Assembly (NCBI GenBank): GCA_964539025.1
Contig: CAZIFA010000008.1
Span: 19,618 to 83,617 of the forward strand
Origin: Micavibrio_A sp964539025
GTDB taxonomy: Bacteria > Pseudomonadota > Alphaproteobacteria > Micavibrionales > Micavibrionaceae
DNA: 64,000 nucleotides
Reading direction: 5' to 3'
Shown here: piece after piece, positions 18,005 through 24,904 of the stretch
Layout: every line of letters begins with the position of its first letter
Numbering within the stretch: the first letter of the stretch is position 1
Position numbers and translations under genes: made by a program
Notes under the pieces: model-generated
Databases searched by the model: none
Told to the model about the DNA's origin: nothing
The model's input: only the letters and a program-made list of their open reading frames with translations

Positions 18005-18374
18005 ACAGAAAGCCCTTATCGCCTTTGATGCGCTCTCGCAGGAAACCCGATTGCGAGTATTTCGCCTACTGGTCGAACATGGCCCTGATGGGTCGCCAGC
18101 TGGAAAATTAAGCGAAACACTCGGCATTCCGCATAACACTCTGTCCTTCCACCTGAACCATATGAGCAACGCCGATCTAGTGTTGTCACGCCGCGAGGGG
18201 CGGTCGATCATCTACAGCGCAAATTTCGATTTTTTCACGGACCTTATCCGCTTCATGGTCGAGGATTGCTGCCGCGTTGAATTCGCCAGCATTCGCAGCG
18301 ACAAGAAAAAGGGATCGTCCATTATTGAATTAATGAATTGCTGCCAGACACCACCGAAAAGGAAAAAATCATGA
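17997..18374 (+). CDS. arsR: ArsR family transcriptional repressor
   Basis: 125 residues with a winged helix (LSQETRLRVFRLLVEHGPDG, LGIPHNTLSFHLNHMSNADLVLSRREGRSIIY). Cys pairs CC near residues 83-84 and 113-114 (VEDCCRVEF, LMNCCQT) are candidate As(III) ligands; their positions suggest a C-terminal sensing site like those in some proteobacterial ArsR types. It heads an operon with a DUF6428 protein, arsC and an aquaporin gene, all overlapping, so it should sense arsenite and control these genes. The operator overlaps its start codon. Confidence 0.88.
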   Translation: MDIQKALIAFDALSQETRLRVFRLLVEHGPDGSPAGKLSETLGIPHNTLSFHLNHMSNADLVLSRREGRSIIYSANFDFFTDLIRFMVEDCCRVEFASIRSDKKKGSSIIELMNCCQTPPKRKKS

Positions 18375-18823
18375 AAATTTCAGAGATGAAAAACAAACTG
18401 GCCGGAATCCAGGCTGTCAATTTCAGACTGCCGGACGGTTCATACCTCCCATCCCACTTCCACGTTACGGAAGTCGGCCTTGTGACCAAGCATTTCATCG
18501 ATTGCGGTGGTGTTGAGCGAAAAGAAACAATGGCAAACTTCCAGCTCTGGGAAGCAGGTGATTACGATCACAGACTAGCCCCGCAAAAATTCCTGCACAT
18601 CCTCAATCTTTCAAAAAAAGTTCTGGGCGACGATGATCTGGATATCGAAGTCGAATACCAGCAAAACACTATAGGTAAATTTGGCCTCGATTTTGATGGT
18701 AAGGATTTCATTCTGACGACAAAGCAGACTGCCTGTCTGGCTCAGGACGCATGCGGCATCCCCAATAAAGAACCAGCACAGGCAGATTCGTCTTGCTGCA
18801 CACTCACGAAAGGATGCTGCTAA
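18371..18823 (+). CDS. DUF6428 family protein of the ars operon
   Basis: 150 residues from ATG 18371, which overlaps the arsR stop (ATGA). It has a beta-rich fold with HFHVTEVGLVTKHFIDCGG near residues 30-48 and a Cys-rich C-terminus (CLAQDACG ... SSCCTLTKGCC). Proteins of this kind are found between arsR and arsC in several proteobacteria, but the biochemical role is unknown. The terminal Cys cluster would suit As(III) or thiol chemistry. Confidence 0.75.
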   Translation: MKISEMKNKLAGIQAVNFRLPDGSYLPSHFHVTEVGLVTKHFIDCGGVERKETMANFQLWEAGDYDHRLAPQKFLHILNLSKKVLGDDDLDIEVEYQQNTIGKFGLDFDGKDFILTTKQTACLAQDACGIPNKEPAQADSSCCTLTKGCC

Positions 18824-19245
18824 TGGCCCAGCGCGTTCTTGTTCTATGCACTGGAAATTCCTGCCGTTCTGTGATGGCCGAAGCTTTGTTCAATAACCTT
18901 GGGAAAGGTAATATTGAAGCCGTCAGCGCGGGCAGCAATCCGGCTGGTTATGTTCACCCTAAATCTATCGAAACCCTGAAACGCCACGGCATCGATCCTG
19001 GGAATCCGCGCAGCAAATCATGGGATGAATTAGCGGGCCAGCATTTTGATCTGGTCGTCACGGTCTGCGATGCTGCCGCAGCCGAAAGCTGCCCAGCTTT
19101 TATCGGTCCGGTCAAAAAACTGCACTGGAGTACGCCAGATCCGGCGAAAGCGACAGGCGCGGACGCCGAGATCGAGGCCGCGTTTGATGACGCCTTCACA
19201 ATGCTGAAAGACCGCATTGAGGATTACCTTAATGACGGCGTCTAG
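18823..19245 (+). CDS. arsC: arsenate reductase, low-molecular-weight phosphatase type
   Basis: 140 residues. The start at ATG 18823 shares a TAATG with the previous stop. The phosphatase loop CTGNSCRS (Cys near residue 9, CX5R) is followed by MAEALFNNL, and Cys pairs are suitable for the intramolecular disulfide relay (VTVCDAAAAESCP, residues about 79-91). STPDPAKA carries the catalytic Asp. It reduces arsenate to arsenite with thioredoxin. The next gene, a MIP-family channel, would normally let arsenite out but is broken. Confidence 0.92.
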   Translation: MAQRVLVLCTGNSCRSVMAEALFNNLGKGNIEAVSAGSNPAGYVHPKSIETLKRHGIDPGNPRSKSWDELAGQHFDLVVTVCDAAAAESCPAFIGPVKKLHWSTPDPAKATGADAEIEAAFDDAFTMLKDRIEDYLNDGV

Positions 19246-19585
19246 CCCATTCGATCTGAAACGAAGGCTCTTTTCCGAATTGCTTGGTACAGCACTGCTC
19301 GTTGCCGTCGTCGTCGGTTCAGGCATCATGGGAGAAAACCTTGCTGGCGGGAACGAAACTATCGCGCTTCTTGGTAACACGCTGGCAACAGGCGCCGTGC
19401 TTGTCGTTCTGATTCTGATTTTTGGCCCTATATCCGGCGCACATTTTAATCCGGTGGTCAGTCTTTCATTCGCCGTGCAACGCAAACTGCCCTGGCTGGA
19501 ATTTTTGGTTTATACAATCGTGCAGATTATCGGTGGTATTGCTGGTGTCATGCTGGCCCATATCATGTTCAGCCTTCCGCTTATT
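19232..19585 (+). pseudogene. arsenite-channel aquaporin (AqpS/GlpF type), 5' half
   Basis: Start ATG 19232 inside the end of arsC. Residues 1-118 are the first half of a MIP channel with the first pore motif NPVVSLSFAVQR (SGAHFNPV). At LPLI (base 19585) the frame leaves the family and runs into antisense of another gene. The missing second half is intact at 21534-21867 on the opposite strand. Joining the two at the shared TATT gives LPLI-EASTHARTG in frame, so the gene was split by an inversion. Confidence 0.88.
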
Positions 19586-19647
19586 TCCGCTTGCGCCGGG
19601 ATGGAAAACAATAGCAGCAAAAGAGTGAAAAGGATTTTTGTTTTCAT
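19582..19647 (-). pseudogene. signal-peptide start of a secreted DsbD-N-like protein
   Basis: ATG 19647 on the minus strand encodes MKTKILFTLLLLLFSIPAQAE, a clean signal peptide, and is then cut at base 19582. Its continuation is at 21864 on the plus strand, where IFETKSVVKGKYN... follows in frame once the inversion is undone. It lies 11 bases after the merT-like gene and so was the last gene of the mer-like operon. Confidence 0.75.
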
Positions 19648-19658
19648 AGTATTTTTTC

Positions 19659-20042
19659 CTATATCAAGCGATACGCAAAGAACGCAAAAAAGAATCCTAC
19701 TGCATACATGGTCACCGAGAAAAGAAATATTCCAAGAGAAATCCGGCGGAAGCTCATACAGACTTTGGCTTGCGCTGAATCGGCTGGACAAGGGGAATGA
19801 CGGGCTACATATAATGAAACACCTGAAATTATCAGAATAATCGCTGCCACTATAAACAGCGAAATTTTATGCTGTGACAGCCACGCCATTTGAGGCACGG
19901 CACTCACAAGCCCTGCCATTACTGCTCCCATACCTAAGGACACCATCAAAGCAGGCAAAGCACAGCAAAGGAGTGTAGCAGCGGAAGTAAAAAGGCTTAT
20001 AACAGGCACAGTTACTTGTCGCCAACCGGGAAAATTATTCAT
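19659..20042 (-). CDS. MerT-like mercuric/metal transport protein
   Basis: 127 residues from ATG 20042, overlapping the MerP-like stop by 8 bases. Three to four membrane helices; TM1 holds the Cys pair TLLCCALPAL (about residues 23-24) expected for passing Hg(II) or another soft metal. A second Cys site, HSPCPADSAQAKVC, lies on a loop. MerT takes metal from MerP into the cytoplasm. No MerA reductase is found nearby, so the ion may not be mercury, or detoxification relies on other genes. Confidence 0.75.
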   Translation of the reverse strand: MNNFPGWRQVTVPVISLFTSAATLLCCALPALMVSLGMGAVMAGLVSAVPQMAWLSQHKISLFIVAAIILIISGVSLYVARHSPCPADSAQAKVCMSFRRISLGIFLFSVTMYAVGFFFAFFAYRLI

Positions 20043-20343
20043 GATTATCTTTCGGCATGCGTTGAATGTTCTCAATCTTATATCCGGAGTCGGTAATGTG
20101 TTTTGTGATTTCTTCGTCGGTAAAGGTTTGTCCCTCCTTCATGTTCAGCGTTACAAGAGAGTCCTTCAGGCTGATCTCTAAAGTTTCAACATGGCCTGTT
20201 TTTGTGAATACCTTCTCCATAGTTTGCGCGCAGAAGTCGCAAACCATGCCTAGAATTTTTATTTCAATTTTTTCCCCTGCGGCAAAAGCGGGAAAAGCGA
20301 AAAGAGTAAGAATGGTGGTAAAAATTAAAAGTGTGTGTTTCAT
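20035..20343 (-). CDS. MerP-like periplasmic metal-binding protein (HMA domain)
   Basis: 102 residues from ATG 20343 with a signal peptide (MKHTLLIFTTILTLFAFPAFAA). The HMA fold carries GMVCDFCAQTMEKVF (Cys residues near 35 and 38, CxxC) and DSGYKIENI at its end. It would bind one soft metal ion in the periplasm and pass it to the MerT-like protein encoded next. Confidence 0.82.
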   Translation of the reverse strand: MKHTLLIFTTILTLFAFPAFAAGEKIEIKILGMVCDFCAQTMEKVFTKTGHVETLEISLKDSLVTLNMKEGQTFTDEEITKHITDSGYKIENIQRMPKDNHE

Positions 20344-20353
20344 AGTTTTCTCC

Positions 20354-20980
20354 TTAAAATGCGTGCATAAAGTGAAAGTATAGGCCTTTATCAAGATTTA
20401 CACCTGCTTCCAGCAACGATGTTCCCTTGTAAAAGCGAACCAGCGGCGTGACAGAAAAATCGTCTTGAGGATTATAGTCAGTCTGCAAAATAAGCCATGT
20501 GTGCAGATCGCCGTATTCTCCAAGATAGGGTGCAACCCCTACGCGGGCGGTGTGGGAAGCCTCGCTTTTTATATCTCCCGCAGTTAGGAAAAAATTGTGG
20601 TAGGAAGTATAAAATCTCCGGTTTTCCCAGTCGGCCTCCATTCCGCCAAAGGCAGCTGGTTCGGAATCGCCATCTTCATAAGCAACACCTACACCTGAAT
20701 GCAGATAAAAATTCGCCTGCGATCCCGGATTATTCCAGCGTTTTACAAGATAGCTGATTTGGCCCGCATCCATATTTGCTTTCGAGTCGCGCCAATAATC
20801 ATGACGTACGCCCACAGCGTATTTTGGTGTCACAGTGTAGTATCCTTCCACCGTATTCGTATTCACGTCGTTGGATGTCATGATCGTCACGCCGCCCGGA
20901 TAGGTAATCATTCGTGCCTCCGCCGTAAGCGCAGCAAGCGCGATGCTTAAACTCATAGCCGCAAGATAAAAATATTTCAC
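20354..20980 (-). CDS. secreted beta-barrel-like protein of the mer-like operon
   Basis: 208 residues from GTG 20980, chosen because GGAGG lies 7 bases upstream, it forms a GTGA overlap with merR, and a signal peptide follows (VKYFYLAAMSLSIALAALTAEA). The mature part has alternating aromatic/polar strands (YYTVTPKYAVGVRHDYWRD, ANFYLHSGVGVAYEDG, YFHFMHAF at the C-terminus), as in small outer membrane barrels. Function unknown; perhaps an outer membrane entry or sensing protein for the metal handled by the operon. Confidence 0.65.
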   Translation of the reverse strand: MKYFYLAAMSLSIALAALTAEARMITYPGGVTIMTSNDVNTNTVEGYYTVTPKYAVGVRHDYWRDSKANMDAGQISYLVKRWNNPGSQANFYLHSGVGVAYEDGDSEPAAFGGMEADWENRRFYTSYHNFFLTAGDIKSEASHTARVGVAPYLGEYGDLHTWLILQTDYNPQDDFSVTPLVRFYKGTSLLEAGVNLDKGLYFHFMHAF

Positions 20981-21438
20981 AAGGGGTCCTCCATAGCATG
21001 GGCGCGCTTTTTTAGTCGAGCTGTGCCTTCTTGTTGAATATGATCCAGAATTGGACAACGAGAAGTTGGTGTTCCATCTCCTGGGCAGTCTTTTGTAAGA
21101 TTCATCAGTATTTTTTGTATTTCCTTTAACTCTTTTATTTTTGCCTCAGCGTCAAGAATTTTAGGCTCAGTACGCTTTAAAACTTCGGCGCAATTTGCTT
21201 TATCGGACGCCTCTAATGTTAAAAGGTCTTTGATTTCATCCAGCGTGAAATTGAGGGCTTTCGCGCCCAAAATAAAGCGGATGATACGAACGGCATTAGG
21301 ATCATATAAGCGATAGCCGCTAGCAGAACGCTCTGAGCGGATAAGGTTCATTTTTTCATAGTAGCGCAGAGTATCCGTACTTACGCCGGCAGCCTTGGCA
21401 AGTCTTCCTATAGTGAATGGCGTTAAATTCTTAATCAT
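20977..21438 (-). CDS. MerR family heavy-metal-responsive regulator
   Basis: 153 residues with an N-terminal winged HTH (FTIGRLAKAAGVSTDTLRYYEKMNLI), a long dimer helix, and metal-site Cys residues ANCAEVL (near residue 81) plus a C-terminal CPGDGTPTSRC pair (near 117 and 127). This Cys pattern resembles the Cd/Pb/Zn/Cu-responsive MerR branch. It is the first gene of the operon and is read from its own 19-base-spacer promoter. Confidence 0.88.
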   Translation of the reverse strand: MIKNLTPFTIGRLAKAAGVSTDTLRYYEKMNLIRSERSASGYRLYDPNAVRIIRFILGAKALNFTLDEIKDLLTLEASDKANCAEVLKRTEPKILDAEAKIKELKEIQKILMNLTKDCPGDGTPTSRCPILDHIQQEGTARLKKRAHAMEDPL

Positions 21439-21444
21439 GCGACT

Positions 21445-21475
21445 ATCATAACCTTGGAGTTGGCTCTAAGGTCAA
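21445..21475 (-). promoter_or_regulatory. MerR-type promoter with 19-base spacer
   Basis: On the minus strand: TTGACC (21470-21475), 19-base spacer containing the dyad ACCTT...AAGGT, TATGAT (21445-21450). The overlong spacer with a central dyad is the hallmark of MerR-activated promoters. ATG 21438 lies 6 bases past the -10 box, so the mRNA is probably leaderless and merR is the first gene of its own regulon. Confidence 0.85.
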
Positions 21476-21533
21476 GGTTGTTGTTACAAATACGTTTTTC
21501 AGCTGGTAAGAGTCCGTCACATGAGGTGGTCTT

Positions 21534-21867
21534 TTACTTAAGCTTAGATTGGCTCCAAAGCCATTTGAACATAGCTGTGGCCAGTAAAGCGCCCACGATC
21601 TGCGCGGCAATAAAACCACCGACATCTTCCGGCCTGATGCCGGAAAACGTATCGGTTAGGGACCTTGCTATAGTCACAGCTGGATTTGCAAACGATGTTG
21701 ATGATGTAAACCAATACCCAGCTGTGATGAACAGGCCGACCGCGTAAGGCACGGCGTTGGGTCGGTTTTTTAAGCAGCCCAGGATGGTAACCAGTAGACC
21801 AAACGATGCGACAATCTCTCCGGCCCAGATGCCAATGCCTGTTCGGGCATGTGTGGAGGCTTCAATA
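21534..21867 (-). pseudogene. arsenite-channel aquaporin, 3' half
   Basis: Residues from EASTHARTGIGIWAGEIV to the stop at 21534, carrying the second pore motif FANPAVTIARSLTDTFSGI. It is the exact missing half of the gene begun at 19232. In the present order it has no start of its own; the frame upstream of 21867 is read-through of unrelated sequence. A third, shorter relic of the same C-terminus is at 35477-35545. Confidence 0.88.
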
Positions 21868-21960
21868 TTTGAAACGAAATCAGTAGTGAAGGGTAAGTAT
21901 AATAAAATTAGCTCTACGACTGGAGAAATTCTACTCACAATGAAAGAGGGGTGGCATATC
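21864..21960 (+). pseudogene. fragment of a secreted DsbD-N-like protein
   Basis: Encodes IFETKSVVKGKYNKISSTTGEIL then LTMKEGWHINAH, resembling the N-terminal periplasmic domain of DsbD-type reductases (GWHIY/GWHIN motif). In frame with the signal peptide at 19647-19582 when the inversion is reversed. It is cut again at about 21960, where DUF2431 sequence begins in another frame. Confidence 0.6.
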
Positions 21961-21961
21961 A

Positions 21962-22447
21962 ATGCACATCGTCTCCACAACATACGAGAAAGCCTCCGAT
22001 CTTTCTGAAGAGGCGCAAGAAAATTCTGAAATCTTAAAGCAATCTGGTGCATCCGTTATAAACGGGATTGATGCTACAAAATTGGATCGGTATTTTCCTC
22101 ACCAGAAATTCGACACCATTATATTCCAATTTCCCAATGCCGGAAGTCGTGAACCCGAATACGGCCGAAACCCAAACCACATTCTCATCCGCGACTTTCT
22201 TAAAAACGCGGTTTCATGTTTAGCGCCTGAGGGAAAAATCCTAATTACAGCCGTCGATAGTCCGCACTATCAAGGTGCCTTTCAATTTGAAGAGGCGGCT
22301 GAAAAGGCTGGATACGACATACTCGGCTCATATCCTTTTGACCCGAAATCCTTTCCCGGCTACAGTCATACCAATACAAACAATGATGACAGCGCTCTTG
22401 AAAAACACGATGAATTCAAGACATGGGTATTTGAATTAAAGAAATAA
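21962..22447 (+). pseudogene. DUF2431 (BMT5-like) methyltransferase, 5'-truncated
   Basis: Frame from ATG 21962. HIVSTTYEKASDL, GIDATKLDRYFPHQKFDTIIFQFPN and NHILIRDFLKNAVSCLAPEGKILIT are the Rossmann-fold segments of the DUF2431 family (yeast Bmt5 methylates 25S rRNA). The usual N-terminal GEGDFSFS SAM-binding motif is missing, so the gene has lost its 5' end at the 21960 junction. It ends with a TAATG overlap with the AlkB-like gene. A more decayed second copy is at 56261-56630. Confidence 0.7.
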
Positions 22448-22752
22448 TGTTCAGGCAGCAAAGTTTATTAATGGATCAGAAAACGGAGCCGAGAATTGAT
22501 ATCTCGGGCTCGACCTATATTCCTGAATTCATTTCGGTCCAGGAGCAAGATCTCTTAGTGTCGCAAATCGACCAGCAATCATGGCTGACGGATCTTAAAC
22601 GCCGCGTGCAACATTACGGCTATAAATATGATTATAAGGTCCGCACTGTCGGCGGCGATGCTTATTTAGGACCGTTACCAGCCTGGCTCTCATCGCTATC
22701 AAAGAAGCTGCATGATGATGGCGTTTTCAAGAGATTTAATTTCCATCCGTAA
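22447..22752 (+). pseudogene. AlkB-like dioxygenase, 3'-truncated
   Basis: 101 residues. STYIPEFISVQEQDLL, then WLTDLKRRVQHYGYKYDYK and LGPLPAWLSSLSKKL are the start of the ALKBH8/AlkB-type 2-oxoglutarate Fe(II) dioxygenases that repair or modify alkylated bases. The catalytic HxD...H core that should follow is absent: the sequence breaks near 22740 and ends 4 codons later. Coupled by TAATG to the DUF2431 gene, so the two were once an operon. Confidence 0.7.
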
Positions 22753-23158
22753 TTCATGTTCCGCAGGGGTAATCGCCCGCAACAGCACCCGAACTGCATC
22801 AAGTTTTTGTGCCCCACTTAAGGCCCTTGTAGGGGAATCTGAACCAGACATAAAAGCCCGCCATTCCAACACATGATTAAGCCGACACTCCTGATCTCGC
22901 GTTAACCACGCCAATGCCGTCAGCCATGCACGTAACTCACCGTAACCTGGGATCAAAGCAGCCGTATCGCTGGTCAATAGGCTAGCTTCGACAGCTTGAA
23001 GAAAAGGATCCATTCCGGTATGCGCCCCATCACCGGCAGCAACAGTATCGAGGTCACCCCCTAGAACTGCCATATGCCGTCGACGTGTACCAATGGGCCT
23101 AACAATGGCCCAGCATTTGCCGTCCAACATAACTTCTGCACCTACAAGGCCATCGCCC
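22742..23158 (-). pseudogene. internal fragment of an unrecognised gene
   Basis: An open minus-strand frame flanked on both sides by broken genes (AlkB-like at 22740, RND pump at 23158). It encodes about 138 residues, including VGAEVMLDGKCWAIVRPIG and ELRAWLTALAWLTRDQECRL, with protein-like composition and no membrane segments. I do not recognise it. Both ends coincide with junctions, so it is most likely an inner piece of a longer gene. Confidence 0.4.
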
Positions 23159-23162
23159 AAAC

Positions 23163-23822
23163 GTGCGGGGCCGGGATATTGGCTCCTTCGTGGCGGAAGC
23201 GCAGCAGGCCATAGAAAAGGACGTAAAAGTGCCGCCCGGCTATTGGCTTGATTGGGGCGGGCAATTTGAAAACCTTATGGCGGCGCGCGACCGGCTTATG
23301 ATCGTCGTTCCGGCCTGCTTCTTTGTTATCTTTATGATGCTATTTACCGCGCTAGGTTCGGCAAAGCAGGCATTGCTGGTCTTTAGCGGCGTCCCGTTGG
23401 CTATTTCAGGCGGGATTTTCACGCTGTTCCTTGCCGGTATGCCGTTTTCAATTCCGGCAGCGGTCGGATTTATCGCGCTATCCGGTATTGCGGTGCTGAA
23501 CGGCCTTGTCATGGTGACATACATCAATCAGTTGGTGGCGGAAGGGGTAGAACGCCGCGAGGCGATTGTGCAAGGGGCTTTGACGCGGCTAAGGCCCGTT
23601 CTGATGACCGCCCTTGTTGCTTCCCTTGGCTTCGTGCCAATGGCCTTGGCGCACGGCACTGGCGCGGAAGTGCAAAAACCTTTGGCAATGGTCGTTATTG
23701 GCGGATTGATTTCTGCTACGGCCTTAACATTATTAGTTTTGCCTGCTCTTTATAAAGTTTTTTCCAAGAAAGATCGGGCAATGTTGGAAGAAGAGCGACT
23801 CGACCAGCTTCATCATCATTAA
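23163..23822 (+). pseudogene. heavy-metal RND pump, 3' fragment
   Basis: About 219 residues equal to the C-terminal fifth of a CusA-type pump. They start at NVRGRDIGSFV and cover the last membrane bundle (WLDWGGQFENL, SGIAVLNGLVMVTYINQL, LVLPALYKVFSKK) with a His-rich tail. It is very similar to the end of the pump at 10962-14129 but not identical, so it comes from a third pump. The first four fifths are missing. A GTG at 23163 could still start a short membrane protein. Confidence 0.88.
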
Positions 23823-23831
23823 GGAGGAAAC

Positions 23832-24101
23832 ATGAAAAGAAACCAGCACGCGGAAAACATCAATATGGATTATCTAATAAGGGAAATGAAATCATTATCT
23901 GGCATTCGAGGAGTTCACAATGTGCATGTACGACGGCTTGATGAACAACGGAACATCTTAGATGCGCATATTGTTATCGAAGACCTAAAATATATGGAAG
24001 AAGTCAAAACGAGTTTAAAAGCCTTTCTGGCCAACCGTTACGGGATTGAGCATTCCACCCTTGAATTCGAGGCAGCGGATTGCGGAGAACAGTGCGTTTA
24101 A
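23832..24101 (+). CDS. stand-alone CDF C-terminal (metal-binding, dimerisation) domain
   Basis: 89 residues with an AGGAGG-type site 9 bases after the RND fragment. The sequence GVHNVHVRRLDEQRNILDAHIVIED ... FLANRYGIEHSTLEFE ... CGEQC follows the pattern of the cytoplasmic domain of cation diffusion facilitators (His, Asp-Ala-His and the HSTLEFE strand). No membrane segment. It lies 0.8 kb from a CDF gene that lacks exactly this domain, so the two could work as a split transporter, or this could be a free metal binder. Confidence 0.65.
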   Translation: MKRNQHAENINMDYLIREMKSLSGIRGVHNVHVRRLDEQRNILDAHIVIEDLKYMEEVKTSLKAFLANRYGIEHSTLEFEAADCGEQCV

Positions 24102-24120
24102 GCCAGGCTAAAGCCGTGAA

Positions 24121-24149
24121 TTGTTCATTAAGGGAAGTTATGATATAAA
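24121..24149 (+). promoter_or_regulatory. promoter of module copy 2 (leaderless start predicted)
   Basis: TTGTTC (24121-24126), 17-base spacer beginning ATTAAGGG, TATAAA (24144-24149), then 6 bases to ATG 24156. The block ATTGTT-(C/T)-ATTAAGGG and the -10 are shared with copy 3 at 47496. Confidence 0.65.
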
Positions 24150-24155
24150 TAAAAG

Positions 24156-24509
24156 ATGCGGTTAGTGGCTCTTTTACTTGTATTTTCCCTTTTCCTAAGC
24201 GGCTATTGCGCCGCAGCCCACGCTTTTGGCGATATTCCTATGCAGGGCAAGGCGGAAAGCACCGTTATGGCGGATATGCCGGATTGTCCCGGCATGCAAG
24301 CCGATATGCCCGATAATGGGAAAAGTCACCATCCCGCAAAAACGTCCAGCATGAATTGCAAAGCATGTTGCATGTCGCTGGTAGGATTTCCCGCTTTTGT
24401 AACGGCGCATAATATTGGAGTGGCACATTTAAAATTTTCCATCTTCAATAACGCCTTTCAAAGCGAAATCAACTTTCCGATTTTTCACCCTCCAAAATCT
24501 CCTGCCTGA
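24156..24509 (+). CDS. small secreted CxxCC protein (module protein A, copy 2)
   Basis: 117 residues. Signal peptide MRLVALLLVFSLFLSGYCAAAHA; then MADMPDCPGMQADMPD, a short Ser/Lys linker, MNCKACCMSLVGF, and the C-terminal FHPPKS signature shared by all copies. Likely periplasmic metal binder. Immediately followed by a hairpin and the Cys-rich lipoprotein gene; the pair closes with a strong terminator, so it is a compact two-gene unit. Confidence 0.75.
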   Translation: MRLVALLLVFSLFLSGYCAAAHAFGDIPMQGKAESTVMADMPDCPGMQADMPDNGKSHHPAKTSSMNCKACCMSLVGFPAFVTAHNIGVAHLKFSIFNNAFQSEINFPIFHPPKSPA

Positions 24510-24519
24510 TTGTAAATGC

Positions 24520-24536
24520 GCGGCTCCAAAGGCCGC
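24520..24536 (+). repeat. intergenic hairpin between module genes A and B, copy 2
   Basis: GCGGC (24520-24524), loop TCCAAAG, GCCGC (24532-24536). No U-run, so it is not a normal terminator; it may stabilise or partially stop the transcript between A and B. Confidence 0.45.
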
Positions 24537-24567
24537 ATGATTCAATTCAGTCAAAAAGGAGATTTAT

Positions 24568-24855
24568 ATGACTGTATCCCGACTATGGGCGTCACGCCCG
24601 ATTCTAGCCGTATTGGCCACGCTGGCCTTGTCGGCCTGTAGCACTACAATGGCCTCTCAACCAGGCGTATCCAGCATGGATAAAGGCGGCATGTCTATGT
24701 CGTGCTGTCCATGTTGCGCCAAGATGAAAGAACAATCGCAAGCCGGGGATAAAAAATCCGGCTGCTGTTGCTCCGGCATGATGGACGGTAAAGACGGTTG
24801 CCCCTGCTGCGGTGGCGGCGACGGCAAACCGATGATATGCCAACCTAAAAACTAA
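24568..24855 (+). CDS. Cys-rich lipoprotein (module protein B, copy 2)
   Basis: 95 residues. Signal sequence and lipobox LATLALSACSTTMAS (lipid-modified Cys near residue 23), then a metallothionein-like body with clustered Cys: MSCCPCCAKMK, GCCCSGMMDG, CPCCGGGDGKP and a final MICQPKN. About 13 Cys in the mature 70 residues. It should be tethered on the periplasmic side of a membrane and hold soft metal ions. AAGGAGAT ribosome site. Near-identical layout to copy 3; copy 1 has an added DUF305 domain. Confidence 0.8.
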   Translation: MTVSRLWASRPILAVLATLALSACSTTMASQPGVSSMDKGGMSMSCCPCCAKMKEQSQAGDKKSGCCCSGMMDGKDGCPCCGGGDGKPMICQPKN

Positions 24856-24864
24856 CTAAGCTAG

Positions 24865-24893
24865 AGCTGGCGGCCTTACGCCGCCAGCTTTTT
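24865..24893 (+). terminator. rho-independent terminator after module copy 2
   Basis: Perfect 10-base stem AGCTGGCGGC/GCCGCCAGCT (24865-24874 with 24880-24889), 5-base loop, followed by TTTTT. Confidence 0.9.
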
Positions 24894-24904
24894 AATTATT
24901 AGGC

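Noticed and set aside
20977..21438. Calling the MerR/MerT/MerP set a complete mercury-resistance operon
   Set aside because: No merA or merB is present and the MerR Cys pattern fits several metals, so only mer-like naming is justified.
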